Assembly (NCBI GenBank): GCA_030765055.1
Contig: CM060953.1
Location: 20,639,187-20,703,186, forward strand
Direction: 5' to 3'
Length of the DNA: 64,000 nt
Source of the DNA: Mantis religiosa
Lineage: Eukaryota > Arthropoda > Insecta > Mantodea > Mantidae
Each line of letters opens with the position of its first letter. Position 1 is the stretch's first letter. A program made the translations under genes and the position numbers. The notes under the pieces were generated by a model. That model was not told the origin of the DNA. It saw only the letters and a program-made list of their open reading frames with translations, and made no database searches. Below are positions 30,543 to 42,933 of the stretch, piece by piece.

Positions 30543-30740
30543 GTGATGGATGCTGTGATATGTTTTAATGTTGGTGATCTTAAAAGTGATGCTGTATTCA
30601 GGAAAATTGGACTGGAACCAGGTTTTAATTTTGACTGTGCCTTTGAAAACTTTGACGCATCAAGAGTAAAAGAAGCAGAAAAACAAGTGAAGGAAGAGTC
30701 TAAGGAAGCAAGAATTAGAATGCTGAGACAACTGGGGTGA
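30543..30740 (+). pseudogene. Possible Mutator-like transposase C-terminal fragment
   Basis: A 65-residue frame: AVICFNVGDLKSDAVFRKIG, LEPGFNFDCAFENFDASRVK, EAEKQVKEESKEARIRMLRQ. 'AV..FN.G......V...LG..PG.N......D..R...AE......KEAR' is the pattern I associate with the C-terminal end of Mutator-like transposases found in arthropods. The match is by memory of pattern only. It ends LRQLG without the usual basic tail. No catalytic core is nearby, so it is at most a fragment. Confidence 0.4.
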
Positions 30741-30744
30741 AGAA

Positions 30745-32075
30745 TATGGACCAGGAATATTTTGAATTTTGGATATGATTACATAAAAACACAATATTAT
30801 CTTCTTTTGTCATTTACCGTCACTTTTTTGTTTTTTACTTTACGTATACTTCTCCAGAAAAGTATAATAGAGCTTCGATTTTTTTGTGTGTATGTTCAGA
30901 ATATAGTGCTATAAACAGGTGGTGAACGCTTTATATGTTATACTTTCATGAAATTGCTCAAGAAAATATTTTCCTATATACAAATTAAAACATAAAGAGT
31001 ACATTATTATTTATTTTTCAAATTGCTATTATTGATTAAAATGTTATAATGGTTGACCAGCTATGTCTAATAGCATGTTTGTAAAGTGATTACAAAGTTT
31101 TAAATATGTTACTTTAACTCTTTAGGACAAAAGGACACCTAAGAATTCACTCAATTCTTAACTGGACATGGCAAATTTTCAGCTTACTCATTTCGATTCA
31201 AAATCAAATCCACATCTGATTGTATTTGTGGAAATCATCTTCAAGATGTTCCTCACATTTCATTTGATTGCCCATTTTTCTGTTGTGAAAGATACCAACT
31301 TGCTTCAATCCTTAGGTAACACTTTTCAAAAGCACTTACACATATTTTGATGAATTACAAAATTGCATGGCTTTCTTAAACAAATTATTTCTTAAGTTAA
31401 AGGATTCATCTTGATGTTTACTGTTTGTCAGCTTGATATTGAACTTTATGTTTTTGTATATTGTATTATATTCATAAATTTATAAACTATATCGCTAATA
31501 TACCTTTGGGTGAAATAGGAATCAAAAAATTGGATAGTAAATAAAGAAGCAAATACGTGAAAAGTTTTGAAAATTTTGTGTTTATATGATTATCAATAGA
31601 GCAAAAATTAACTTTACTTATGATTTGATTATAGTTTCTGAATTAGAAGAGACTGATATATGTGGTAAGAGTCTCATTATGATAGATTACATAGCTTTCA
31701 AGAAACACTAACATATATTGCATTGAAGTTCTACATGGAAACTTCTACTGTGACACTACCAAATGTCCTTAGAAATAAATCATTTGAGAATTAAACCTAA
31801 TAACAAAGTGCACAAAGCACACAGACCTCTAAAAACGCTTTTTGGCCTCGAAATATGTTCTAGTGAACTGTCAGTATATAATTCTTGGGTTAAATGTATT
31901 ATCCCCTTTACCTATTAGAACATTCCAGAATATTCTGTGGTAAATTCCAGTAGTTTGCGCGTGAGTTGTTAGGAGGTGCGTAATAAAGTGCCTCTCCGAG
32001 TGAACATCATATGTGAAGTACAGAGAATGCTTCTATTGCGAGGGTTTAGAGAGGTTCCATGTTCGACGCCCGTAC
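30745..32075. other. No recognisable gene
   Basis: About 1.3 kb of very AT-rich DNA without coding character, arrays or inverted ends. Confidence 0.5.
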
Positions 32076-32077
32076 GT

Positions 32078-32335
32078 CACTACGCCACTCTCCACCTCGG
32101 TAGCGTAGATGGTAGCATGTCTGCCTCACGTTCAAGAGGTCCCTAACTCGAATCTCGGTCAGGGTGACTTACCTGGATAATGTTTTATCTGGGGTTTTCC
32201 CACGAATGTCGGGTAATTCTAAGCTCTCTGGACCGTGGGCTCATTTGGGCATCAATTCACCCAATTCATTCATCGTCCGATATGACTTGACGTTTGAGGG
32301 CGTAAATTACAAGCAAAAAAAAACACTACGCCACT
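32078..32335 (+). mobile_element. SINE-1, complete reference copy with 12-bp target duplication
   Basis: CACTACGCCACT at 32078-32089 is repeated exactly at 32324-32335. The 234-bp element between them starts CTCCACCTCGGTAGCGTAGA, with box A-like TAGCGTAGATGGTAGCATG and a box B-like CTCGAATC near 32150, giving it a tRNA-derived polymerase III promoter. The body contains TTTTCCCACGAATGTCGGGT, TCATCGTCCGATATGACTTG and ACGTTTGAGGG, and ends in an A-rich tail. Its body is the source sequence of the tandem arrays at 7.6 and 44.3 kb. Other copies lie at 47000, 48918, 49075, 59640 and 60575. Confidence 0.95.
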
Positions 32336-32539
32336 ACAAAGCAAAAACAAAAGATGTGATAGGGAAAGAATTAACTAGATTAAGAGAGAGATAGAGAGAA
32401 ATGGACAAAATCACAGCTCGTTCAAAGCTAAGGAGATTTGTTTTTAAAACAAAATCCGTTTGTTACAATGTTACAGCTTCAATTCTCTTGGTAGATGTTT
32501 TACTTATTATCACATATGTACCTGACCAAAGCGGACCGC

Positions 32540-32705
32540 AAACACGTCGTAAAAGCAATTGCTATAATTACTGGGCACGGAGCCTTCAGCAAATATCTCC
32601 AGAATATGAAACTCTTTGATGACAATCCTCTTTGCCGCCTCTGAAATACAACAGCTACTGCTGAACACAGCCTTCTAAACCATAATTATCTAGAAATATG
32701 CAAAT
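32540..32705 (+). pseudogene. LINE ORF2 C-terminal zinc-knuckle fragment (Jockey/I-like)
   Basis: The plus-strand frame reads KAIAIITGHGAFSKYLQNMK, LFDDNPLCRL, a TGA, NTTATAEHSLLNHNYLEICK. '(L)ITGHG.F..YL' followed by 'CRLC....TAEH.L..C' is the standard end of Jockey/R1/I-type LINE ORF2 proteins. Here the second Cys codon of CxxC reads TGA and the last Cys is His. It is a short isolated fragment, unrelated in detail to the Jockey copy at 10.2 kb. Confidence 0.65.
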
Positions 32706-32744
32706 TTACAATCCCCAAGGATTTCTGCCCTCGGGATAGTTCAT

Positions 32745-33465
32745 AGAAACGATGTTAAATCTTCTTGTTAAGTTGGACTTACAAAAGGCAGCGCATCAAA
32801 CGCTTGTGTCTTGTACTTCCCTTAAAAATAAAATCACACAGACACTAAGACGACGAGAGACATATAAACGTGTACTAAAATACTACTTTACTTATGTTAC
32901 TTGTATTCATTTAGTCAACAAGGTCATGTCATACAATTACCTGCACGCACACAAACACGGAACGCTAAGCACAACTTCCTCTGGGATCATTACAAAAAGG
33001 AGTTTCATTAAATATTGAAGATTATGTACATGAAATATTATAAACTCAAATCTGATATTTGAATTTAATTCCAAAACTCAAAATACCCTTTTCATTACAT
33101 CTCTGGCATAGATTTCTAGAAGAGTCAGAGATCACAAAAGATGATGTAGTCTCCATTCTTGTACAAACAATTGTTACAAGCGATTATAGTTCTACCTGAT
33201 ACTAATTAAATAAACATTCGTATAAACTGTAAAGTGGGTGAGTGAATGAGTAAAAAATCACAAAGAAAAAACCTTGGCCAACAGCTGAATACATCACTGA
33301 AGCGTGCTCGCTAATACGAGAGTAAATGGAGTAATAACTAGGGAACGGATTTTCGGGTGCTAAAAGAGTTAATCCATTTATTTTTATGCATTAAAAATAT
33401 TTTTTAAAAAGTTAAAAAATATATACTAAAAGAAAATCAAATATTTTCTTTAATGGATAGAGTCA
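32745..33465. other. No recognisable gene
   Basis: AT-rich spacer. An 88-codon frame at 32752-33018 has no recognisable features. Confidence 0.5.
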
Positions 33466-33469
33466 ACAT

Positions 33470-33660
33470 GAAAAATTCAATGCCATGACCGGGATTGCAA
33501 CCACGGATCTCCTGGTTTCCGTTCAGTCGCTCTTAACCTTTGAGCTACCATGGCTAACACACCGTCCTGACATTAAATTCTCCAGTTGACTCATATATTT
33601 CCCCGGTAGACCACTAGGGGCTCTCGCATCCGAGAGTGCAGAAATGCTTAATTTCCATCA
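33470..33660 (-). mobile_element. SINE-3 single dispersed copy with tRNA-like domain
   Basis: Read on the minus strand, GCCATGGTAGCTCAAAGGTT and GAGATCCGTGGTTGCAATCC form a tRNA-like domain at about 33480-33556. It is followed by GGCATTGAATTTTTCATGTT, as in the tandem units at 50.2-52.0 kb. The upstream flank (GTGGTCTACCGGGG, TGGAGAATTTAATGTCA) also matches the array unit. This shows that the 319-bp array unit exists as a dispersed repeat in which the tRNA-like part is internal. Confidence 0.82.
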
Positions 33661-34495
33661 ATTAACTAAAATATTTTCTTTAATTTTGTATAGTAGAAAC
33701 ACTTGTAATAAAAAATAATTCTTTTGATAACTCACCAGTGATGGATTATTGATTCACATGTCAATTGTTGCATACTGTTTGGAGTTACAGTACTATATGC
33801 GCGCGATAAGAAGAGCTATCGGGCTCCAATTCCTCATTCGGTAAGTTTCGTTTAACTCCGTAAACACAAATGACAACTTTGAAGTTTGAAATGCGCTAAA
33901 CACTGCCATATAGTGGCTAATACGCTAAGCTTTATCATGTCCGCCATATTTCATTTTTATAAATTTCGAGGTTAATTAACTAACCAGTTTACAACAATCG
34001 TATGTTAGAATTAGAATTTTAGTTCGTCCTTGGCAACATATACATGTTATGAGACACGTCAAAATGTATAAATACAGTATATACATAAAGTCAAATTGAT
34101 TACATACAATATACGCAGTAAGCAGATTTTCTATGGTTTCATGTGATATTTGCATAGACTAATTTACTACAAGAAATGTCATAATATAAATATTACAGGT
34201 TTGTGAATGTACTATGCTCCCAGTGCTCATTTACATGGTTATAGTTCTAAAAATTCATTAACCGTATAAAAACAGTGTGCATGCAAAAATTTCTTAAGCT
34301 TATTTTTAAAGTGTTTTTATGATGCAGCCTGTTTAAATGAATTTGGAAGTTTATTATATAACATTATCGCTTTGTAGTTAAAGCTTCCTTCATAAAGGCT
34401 CGTTTGGTGCAGTCGAATTGCCAGTTTATCCTTGTTACGAGTGTACATCAGCATTTACTGGAAAATGATTTATATTTGTATGAAAATTTGTGGAT
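33661..34495. other. No recognisable gene
   Basis: AT-rich spacer without identifiable content. Confidence 0.5.
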
Positions 34496-34499
34496 GCTA

Positions 34500-34615
34500 T
34501 GGCTCTCGAAAAGGGACATCTCCGTATAACTGTGATCTGAATGCAATTGAGCTGGCGTGGGCAAAACTAAGGAATGTTTTCAGAGGATGCAACGTTACTT
34601 GTAATATATTCGCTT
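34500..34615 (+). pseudogene. IS630/Tc1-type transposase fragment around the third acidic site
   Basis: The plus-strand frame reads SPYNCDLNAIELAWAKLRNV then FRGCNVT. 'PPY.CDLN.IEL.WA..K..V...N' is the block around the last catalytic acidic residues in IS630/Tc1-like transposases of insects. It is in the same superfamily as the N-terminal fragment at 14783-15127 and could come from a relative of that element. Only about 35 codons are recognisable, with no ends visible. Confidence 0.6.
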
Positions 34616-34739
34616 ATCTTACATGCTATTTTGCTGAACTGTGTTTTTCAAGGTTGACCACACCTCAGAAACAAAAGAGCGTTAGCTCTCGCTTCTTCCC
34701 CTCTGCCCGCACCACAACTTAAATCCAGCGTTGAACTTA

Positions 34740-36915
34740 TCTTGCGCGTCCTGTACATAATACACACCTTCTCTACATTTTCCATTAGAAATGCCTTCCA
34801 CAGAAGAACGTGAAGTCGTCAATATATGTTGTCACGTTACGCAGGAGTGTTGATCGGCTGTTACACACTTTCCACAAGACTGACAATGTAGAATTTTTCC
34901 AGCTGTTTTGAATCTATCTGAAAATTCTTTATGCAACTGTAACCTTTGGCATTATGGTATATAGACGAATCACTCAACGCGTATGTTAAGTAGGGAACCT
35001 TTTCCCAGGGAAAACAGAAGGCATGTGTCGTAGAGTGGTCTGAAACGTCACAGTTCGTCGCGAAGGCGTGGTACGTCAACAAACGTACACATTCTGATGA
35101 TTGATGTAAAAAAGATAATATTGACATGCTTTTGTTATTCATAGCTATATCAACAATTTTCAAAGTATGAAATTTCGTGCGCCACCCTATAATCCAGTTT
35201 TGAAGAAAATCGCATACTATATTTACGAGGTGAGGCGGTTCTGCCCGGTTGGAACCCGGTGAATGATCCCTTAGTCACTCACTACCTCATAAGGTTAATT
35301 GTAGTTGGGTGGGAGATCAAGGATCGAGGGATTTCAGTCATTGGTCTGCTATTTCCGTTGGTGTAGCTCGGCATGAGGCTCTCATCGGGAAATTCAGGGC
35401 TGGGTACGTCCTGACTCGTTGTAGGTTCATAAAGGAAAACACCTCGACTCCTAAACTTAAGTAGATTTATTGTGATCCTTGACCTATCATGGGTGCTCAC
35501 CACCTGTTGTAATGTTGCGTCTCAGTTGTTTATCGTCTCGCGTACAGGTCGCGGAGTGAACGGTGATGTCTTGTAGAGTACTGCGGCGCGAAATGTCATA
35601 GTGCTGTCCGCGAAGTTGAGTTCCTGCTTTGTTGCGATTGAATATACTAAAGAATTATCACTTAATATTCCTTGGCGCTTTTCTCCGCGTGCGTTGGTCC
35701 TTTGCGATCCTTATTTAGTGAACATTAAACGTGAAACATCACTCCCTGGCGCGAAACACCCGAATACAGAGTATGGAGTACAGATAATCTAGCACGTCGG
35801 AACGTCGGAAGACAAGTGATTATAGTTGGCGGAACGCTTTTCTGCCAACGTTTAAATTTCCTCCACGCGTACCGAAATTTGGAAATGTTCTTAAATCACG
35901 TGACCAATAATTAATTCCTGATTAGTGCAGGCTTATTCCCACTCTGACTAGTTTAAATTTTGTGCGAGGGCGCATGACGAACGCGTCGCTTTCTATAACG
36001 TGGCTCTTGCTAAAATTTATGCGTTCTGAGCGTTGGACAAAATCTCAAAGCCTGTTGTGAGGGGCACTTATAGGTTTGTAAAAATGGGTCGGTTCGCGAC
36101 TTTCTGACACCACGTTTGCCTTCAGGGCATAGCAGATAATAGAGTAAGGGTGGTTGTTTACAAGTTTGCAAAAGGGATTTAATGACCTTCTCTATTTGAC
36201 CTTGTTAACTCGCCAGTTTTCACTATATTCAAGTATGGCAGAAATTTTCAGATGTGACTATTGTCAACATATGTTATTTATATTTGTTCTTATAGTTACA
36301 TTTATGTATTTTGATATTAACTGGTATGTTATGTAAATATCTCTACCTGACAGGGACTGCATCAGAGACAATAAACAATAAATTGAGAGACTTATTACAA
36401 TTTCTTAATATAACATCCATATTAAATGAAAGAAATAATTATATTTCAAACCGAGTAAAAAAAAAAGAAAAGAAAAAAGAAAAGCTTCGTTAAATCATCT
36501 TTCTATTAATTAAGGAACTTTTGGAAGTAAACACATAGAAGTTTTATTGTTGTATTTTATTTAATTCGTCTTTATCTCCTTTTGCAGTAGGTGGGTAGAC
36601 AGAATGTGTTGTAACAGGTCATTACGAACGTGAACTTGACGTCGGATATGCATGACTGGGTTCGAGGAAGTACACTGATAACAAAGGTTACTTTGTATTC
36701 CGTGATCGGGTATCAATTTGTGACTAGCAACACACCCATGTCACAATTATGTCTCCCAACAATGTCACTTTCTCCAGGTCAGAAGTGCGTACCAAGTGTG
36801 ATACTCGCATTCGGAAGATGCTGGGGACTTACTCTCATTTCCATTATTTCCACTTCATTCCATTTGTTCCTCAAATTTCAAGTCCATTCTATAGACTTCA
36901 GGCACTAGTGTATTC
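34740..36915. other. No recognisable gene
   Basis: About 2.2 kb of mixed-composition DNA with short chance frames only. Nothing that I can assign to a gene, RNA or repeat. Confidence 0.5.
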
Positions 36916-36927
36916 CAAAATGCAGAG

Positions 36928-37545
36928 GTGAAGAAAACGGTGGACCCAAACTACAGAAGGTTTCGTAAAGAGCTTGGTGCGCAGAGATGGGAGGAATTAT
37001 GGAAAAAAATAGGAATGGGAGATATATGGAGATTAGAGGAAAGGAATACAAGCGATGTGGGTAAATTGGTAAAAGCCAGAATAGAAGTTATAGAACGACA
37101 GGAAATATGGGAAAGTCTAGAAAATATGAAATCATTACAATTTTACAAGCAAATAAAAAGAAACTTGGGACGAGAAGCATATGTAGATTACTGCAATAGG
37201 CAAGAGAGAGAAGGGTTAGCTTGGATGAGATCAGGAAAAATATTTCTAAGAGGGATAAGAGGTAGGGAAAAGGGAATTAGTGAATTGTGTGAGGGAAAAG
37301 AAAGCATAGCAACTATGCAACAGGATGGGAGGAGCTAGCAACATGGAGAAAAAAGGTGTAGGAGGAAAAATGGGAGAAATTAGAGAAGAGGATAGTAGCT
37401 ATAAAAATGTTAATAGGAAAGGAGGAAAAGAAGGTAAGAAGTATTGGTGAGTTCTTACAGAAAGTAAAAGAAAAATGGGCCAGAAGTGTAAAGACTATAA
37501 GAAAGGAAGATGGGGGGGTGGAAGAATAGGACTAATTAATTAACA
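36928..37545 (+). pseudogene. LINE-T reverse transcriptase C-terminus
   Basis: The open frame reads KKTVDPNYRRFRKELGAQRW, EELWKKIGMGDIWRLEERNT, SDVGKLVKARIEVIERQEIW, then FYKQIKRNLGREAYVDYCNR and IFLRGIRGREKGISELCEGK. The zinc-knuckle region is damaged: CDLCGGKEDKEHYVTKCE of the 9.8-kb copy is ELCEGKESIATMQQDG here, with a frameshift. The final part (WEKLEKRIVA equivalents, then KVKEKWARSV) continues in another frame to about 37530. The fragment has no polymerase core and is dead. Confidence 0.8.
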
Positions 37546-37559
37546 AGGAGGCATGGAGG

Positions 37560-40098
37560 TTAAGAGCTACCTGACAGAGCAAAAGACCAGGATGTCATGT
37601 AAGCCAAGGTAGTAACAAGGTAAAGACAAATAAATGTAAAGAATATAAGAAAGGAAGATGAGGGAGAAGAATGGGACTAATTAAGTAACAAGGAGACATG
37701 GAGGTTAACAGCTACCTGGCAGAGCAGAACACTAAGGTGTCATGTAAGCCAAGGTAGCAACAAGGTAAAGTCAAATAAATGTAAAGAATGTAAGAAAGGA
37801 AGATGAGAGGGAAGAAAGGGGCTAATTAAGTAGCTAGAAGGCATGGAGGTTTAGAGCTACCTGGCAGAGCAGAAGACCTGGTGGACATGCAAGCCAAGGT
37901 AGTAACAAGGTAAAGACAAATAAATGTAAAGAATATAAGAAAGGAATATGAGAGGGAAGAAAGGGCCTAATTAAGTAGTTAGAAGGCATGGAGGTTAAGA
38001 GCTACCTGGCAGAGCAGAAGACCAGGGTGTCATGTAAGCCAAGGTATCAACAAGGTAAAGACAAATAAATGTAAAGAATATAAGAAAGGAATATGAGAGG
38101 GAAGAAAGGGCCTAATTAAGTAGTTAGAAGGCATGGAGGTTAAGAGCTACCTGGCAGAGCAGAAGACCAGGGTGTCATGTAAGCCAAGGTATCAACAAGG
38201 TAAAGACAAATAAATGTAAAGAATATAAGAAAGGAATATGAGAGGGAAGAAAGGGCCTAATTAAGTAGTTAGAAGGCATGGGGGTTAAGAGCTACCTGGC
38301 AGAGCAGAAGACCAGGGTGTCATGTAAGCCAAGGTAGCAACAAGGTAAAGACAAATAAATGTAAAGAATATAAGAAAGGAAGATGAAAGGGAAGAAAGGG
38401 GCTAATTAAGTAGCAAGAAGGCATGGAGGTTAAGAGGTACCTGACAGAGCAGAAGACCAGGGTGTCATGTAAGCCAAGGTAGCAACAAGGTAAAGCCAAA
38501 TAAATGTAAAGAATATAAGAAAGGAAGATGAGGGGGAAGAAAGGGACTAATTAAGTAACAGGACAGCATGGAGGTTAAGAGCTACCTGGCAGAGCAGAAG
38601 ACTAAGGTGTCATGTAAGCCAAGGTAGCAACAAGGTAAAGTCAAATAAATGTAAAGAATATAAGAAAGGAAGATGAGGGAGAAGAATGGGACTAATTAAG
38701 TAACAAGGAGACATGGAGGTTAAGAGCTACCTGACAGAGCAAAAGACCAGGGTGTCATGTAAGACAAGTTAGCAACAAGGTAAAGTCAAATAAATGTAGA
38801 GAATATAAGGAAGATGAGGGAGAAGAAAGGGACTAATTAAATAACAAGGAAACATGGAGGTTAGGAGCTACCTGACAGAGCAGAAGACCAGGGTGTCATG
38901 TAAGCCAAGGTAGCAAGAAGGTAAACACAAATAAATGTAAATAATATAAGAAAAGAAGATGAGGGGGAAGAATGGGGCTAATTAAGTAACAAGGAGGTAT
39001 GGAGGTTAAGAGCTATCTGGCAGAGCAGAGGACCAGGGTGTCATCTAAGTCAAGGTAGCAACAAGGTAAAGACAAATAAATGTAAAGAATATAAGAAAGT
39101 AAGATGAGGGGGAAGAAAGGGACTGATTAAGTAACAGGACAGCATGGAGGTTAAGAGCTACCTGGCAGAGCAGAAGACCAGGGTGCCATATAAGCCAAGG
39201 TAGCAGCAAGGTAAAGACAAATAAATGTAAAGAATATAAGAAAGGATAATGAGGGGGAAGAAAGGGACTAATTAAGTAACAGGAAAGCATGGAGTTTAAG
39301 AGCTACCTGGCAGAGCAGAAGACCACGGTGTCATGTAAGCCAAGGTAGCAACAAGGTAAACACAAATAAATGTAAATAATATAAGAAAAGAAGTTGAGCG
39401 GGAAGAAAGGGACTAATTAAGTAACAAGGAGGCATGGAGGTTAAGAGCTACCTGGCAGAACAGAAGACCAGGGTGTCATCTAAGCCAAGGTAGCAACAAG
39501 GTAAACACAAATAAATGTAAATAATATAAGAAAAGAAGGTGAGCGGGAAGAAAGGGACTAATTAAGTAACAAGGAGGCATGGAGGTTAAGAGCTACCTGG
39601 CAGAACAGAAGACCAGGGTGTCATGTAAGCCAAGGTAGCAACAAGGTAAACACAAATAAATGTAAATAATATAAGAAAAGAAGGTGAGCGGGAAGAAAGG
39701 GACTAATTAAGTAACAGGAAAGCATGGAGGTTAAGAGCTACCTGACAGAGCAGAAGACCAGGGTGTCATGTAAGTCAAGATAGCAACAAGCTAAAGACAA
39801 ATAAATGTAAAGAATATAAGAAAGGAAGATGAGGGGGAAGAAAGGGACTAATTAATTAACAAGGAGACATGGAGGTTAAGAGCTACCTTAGAGAGCAGAA
39901 GACCAAGGTGTCATGTAAGCCAAGGTAGCAACAAGGTAAAGTCAAATAAATGTAAAGAATATAAGAAAGGAAGATGAGGGAGAAGAATGGGACTAATTAA
40001 GTAACAAGGAGGTATGGAGGTTAAGAGCTACCTGGCAGAGCAGAAGACCAAGGTGTCATGTAAGCCAAGGTAGCAACAAGGTAAAGACAAATAAATGT
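37560..40098 (+). repeat. ~145-bp tandem array derived from the LINE-T 3' UTR, about 18 copies
   Basis: GTGTCATGTAAGCCAAGGTA and variants recur at about 37593, 37739, 37883, 38030, 38174, 38318, 38462, 38607, 38751 and so on to 40053, a period of 144-147. Each unit contains GGTTAAGAGCTACCTGGCAG and ACAAATAAATGTAAAGAATA. Three consecutive units (from 37945, 38089 and 38233) are almost identical, pointing to recent local duplication. The same unit occurs once at 9.5 kb and about five times at 52.9-53.5 kb. Confidence 0.97.
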
Positions 40099-40130
40099 AG
40101 CTTAAAGTTGTAAATTGTAGAATTTTGGAA

Positions 40131-40970
40131 TATGCACAATAAGTGATTCATTCGTTCCATAGAGTTCAGAAGGTCAAAGTAGATATAATCACCGCATTGG
40201 ACCGCTGCGCTCGTTCGTGGTTTGCTTTCGCCCACTAAATAGTCCCTCCTTAAACTTGAAACTGTCATTTTATCATTAAATTTTAAAAGTTAGTTTAAAA
40301 TTGTCATAGAAAAGATACGAGATTAACCGTGACAATTGAAAGATGAACGTGGCGTAATGAATAGAAAAGAACGGTAAATCGTAATAATTATTTGAACACC
40401 AACAAAACCAATGTTGATTCTAGTGAAAAATTATGAACTGACGAAGCTAACTAAACTTCCTTCTGCATGTGACCTCAACGAGTACAGACGTATGCTGTGT
40501 CTATCACAAATCTTGCAGAAATTAGGTTTTACTATGCATGTAGCATGCATGGTTTGCGTGTGGGCATAAGTGAGAACGAAATAAGTAATGCATCGAGCAT
40601 TCTTTGTAAAATAGACAACTCTAATAATATTGATAAAGTATTGGAGAAAATTACTTCAATAATTCTAATATAAAACTTACTTGCATCGACGAATAGAAGA
40701 TATTATTTTATAAAGTGTTCATCATAATTACAGAATGTTTTGTTGTAATTAAAACTTCAGTTTTTCCATGGAATTGAATGTGGATAATTATTTTATCATC
40801 CTAAAGAAATCATATAATTTTCTTCTTCTCCACCGAGACCACGCCCAGAGGTAAGAACTTGTGCAACTGCGAGAGCAGCCGAGGAATATCTAGAACCAGC
40901 TTCAAGATCATTAGAGGTGAGCTTCAAATCATCATATCATCATCAGTCACCCAAAACGTTGCTAAGTAGT
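40131..40970. other. No recognisable gene
   Basis: AT-rich DNA after the LINE 3' terminus. No features seen. Confidence 0.5.
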
Positions 40971-40974
40971 AACA

Positions 40975-41165
40975 CTAAAGTTTGAAACTTTACTTCATTT
41001 CTTCTAAGGTACAAACCATTGAGTAATAACCATAGTTTAATTATAAAACTATACACCAACTAAATTTCTAACTAGCTCAACTTATACGACGTAAGTGGCA
41101 GAGAGGGCAACAAGGAAAAAAAACAGTATCTGAACAAGCGAGTGCTGTTAAACATAAGTTAAAAT
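40975..41165. repeat. Dispersed repeat X, copy 2
   Basis: Matches 27030-27225 in the same orientation, sharing TTCATTTCTTCTAAG, CAAA..TTGAGTAATAACCATA and ATAAAACTATACA. No protein or element end is recognised. Confidence 0.65.
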
Positions 41166-41169
41166 TGTG

Positions 41170-42895
41170 AAAAACAGTAATATTAAACGTGTCTAACAAG
41201 TTCTGTGAGAAATATCTGGGACTTACTATTGAGTAAGTGATGAAATTAATACCCAGAGTTTACTGGTGTGTCAGTTTCAAGTGTTTACAGCACCGGAAAG
41301 TGAGGTTAGAACACCAGCAAAAACAAACTAATTTACAGCTCAGATTAGAGGGATGCTGATGACGTAAGTAACCATTTATTTCCTTGACTGGTCTGCTGAA
41401 TATTATTTATAATCACTTATGATAAAAACGGCATTTTAATGGTGAAAAATGCTAATTAAAAATAGCAATTTCTGTATTTTCATTGCTAAAGCATGTGTCC
41501 GTGGAGTGATACAAACCTATGATTTGTTTCTGTCTTTTGTATACCACAGAACATTCTGTTTTCCGTGTAGTAAATTCATTCCTAAAATAGTTTATGCCGT
41601 TGCAGATTAATCCAAATCCCAATACCTCGGCCGTAGGAGTAACGAATTAGTATCCGGTTTTCACTAGCGGTTTCTTACGCAGTTAAGGTTACCACGTAAT
41701 AAAACTGTACTTTGAAAACAAGAGAAAAACGTGATATCTCAGGCTTATTCTTGTTGTAGTTAGTGGAACTAAATGATAGTTCTAATTTGTCTGTATTTAA
41801 TCTTGGTTGTTGTTGTCAGTAGAAGATTTCAGAAATGTAGAACTGAGCATTAAATTTTCAGTTCAAATAGGTTTATTGCAAAAGTTACGATACTCTACCA
41901 CTTACCAAACAATATAGGAAGTTTTCTACACCACATAAAATCAAACGCCTAAATTCTACCACAATTTCGTGGAGGTTTCGTGGATAAAAAGGACACGTAG
42001 AAAAAAGGACACTCTTTATAAATATGAAAGAGAACGGTAGAGTAGCGACATGTCAAATATTGTATAAACACCACCCTGGTACACAACTTCAGTATCTTAT
42101 AAAGATAGTACAACAATTTTAAAGAAAATTTCCTCTCCAAACCACAATTTACATAAAACATTATTCGAAACTTCAGAATTCTCATAAAAAAGTATATTCA
42201 TTTCATATCGGACTGGACTGAACGATTTTTATGCTCTAAATAGCCTCCAAACCTTTAGTTTTACGGTAGATTTGAGCAATACACCGATATAATCTAAGTG
42301 GATGTTCAATTCGTGAAAGGCGGAATACGTGGAGGTAAGAAATCAATTTTGCTTAGGCACTTTTCAGGAAAAGATGCTTTGTTTCCAAAGCTCGCATGCT
42401 TATCCCTAGTTCCAATTCCCGGAGCACGCAGCCCACCCTGTTATTCCATTCCCTAATTCTCTGAAGAGTAAACATCGGGGATTGAAAGAGAGGATTGTGT
42501 TCCTACTAACGTTACAGCCTCTCACCAGTACACTAAAAGTCAAAAGTACACTCCACGAACAGTCACCGAGGGGAGATGTTTTCTGAATGTCTACCCAATA
42601 CTATTATCAACTTTAATTGCACGGCAGAATAAGCATAATGCGACCTGTAGTTGGTGGAAACATGAGTTCAGCGTTGCCAACAAGTGAATAGTATAAACAA
42701 AGTAAAGTCAGGAAGGTTGCAGTGGGCCATGAGACAAATGAATACCAACAAAGCAGTAGGTAAATCGAGAGACAGTGTTGGATAAGAAGTCAGAAAGGAT
42801 GAGAAAATAATGTTGTATAAGAATTTGAAAAGATACGTAATTAAGCAAGAATAGAGTCAAAGTCTTAGACCTGTTCAGTAGTATTTTTAGATTAT
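41170..42895. other. No recognisable gene
   Basis: About 1.7 kb of AT-rich DNA with no coding signature, arrays or inverted ends. Confidence 0.5.
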
Positions 42896-42899
42896 CCTT

Positions 42900-42933
42900 C
42901 TCACACACACGCACGCATACACACATATATATA
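42900..42933. repeat. CA/TA simple repeat
   Basis: Short mixed (CA)n and (TA)n run ending at the left end of the family E mariner. A TA-rich run is a natural target for TA-directed insertion. Confidence 0.85.

Larger units (their letters stand above)
36916..40130 (+). mobile_element. LINE-T 3' end with expanded 3' UTR
   Basis: A 5'-truncated plus-strand copy of the LINE seen at 9.5-12 kb. Coding sequence runs to about 37560, then about 18 tandem 3' UTR units (37560-40098), then the terminal GCTTAAAGTTGTAAATTGTA and GAATTTTGGAATATGCACAA, the same 3' terminus as at 9466 and 52841 (inverted there). The UTR expansion therefore lies inside the retroelement, between its stop codon and its 3' terminus. 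Confidence 0.88.
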
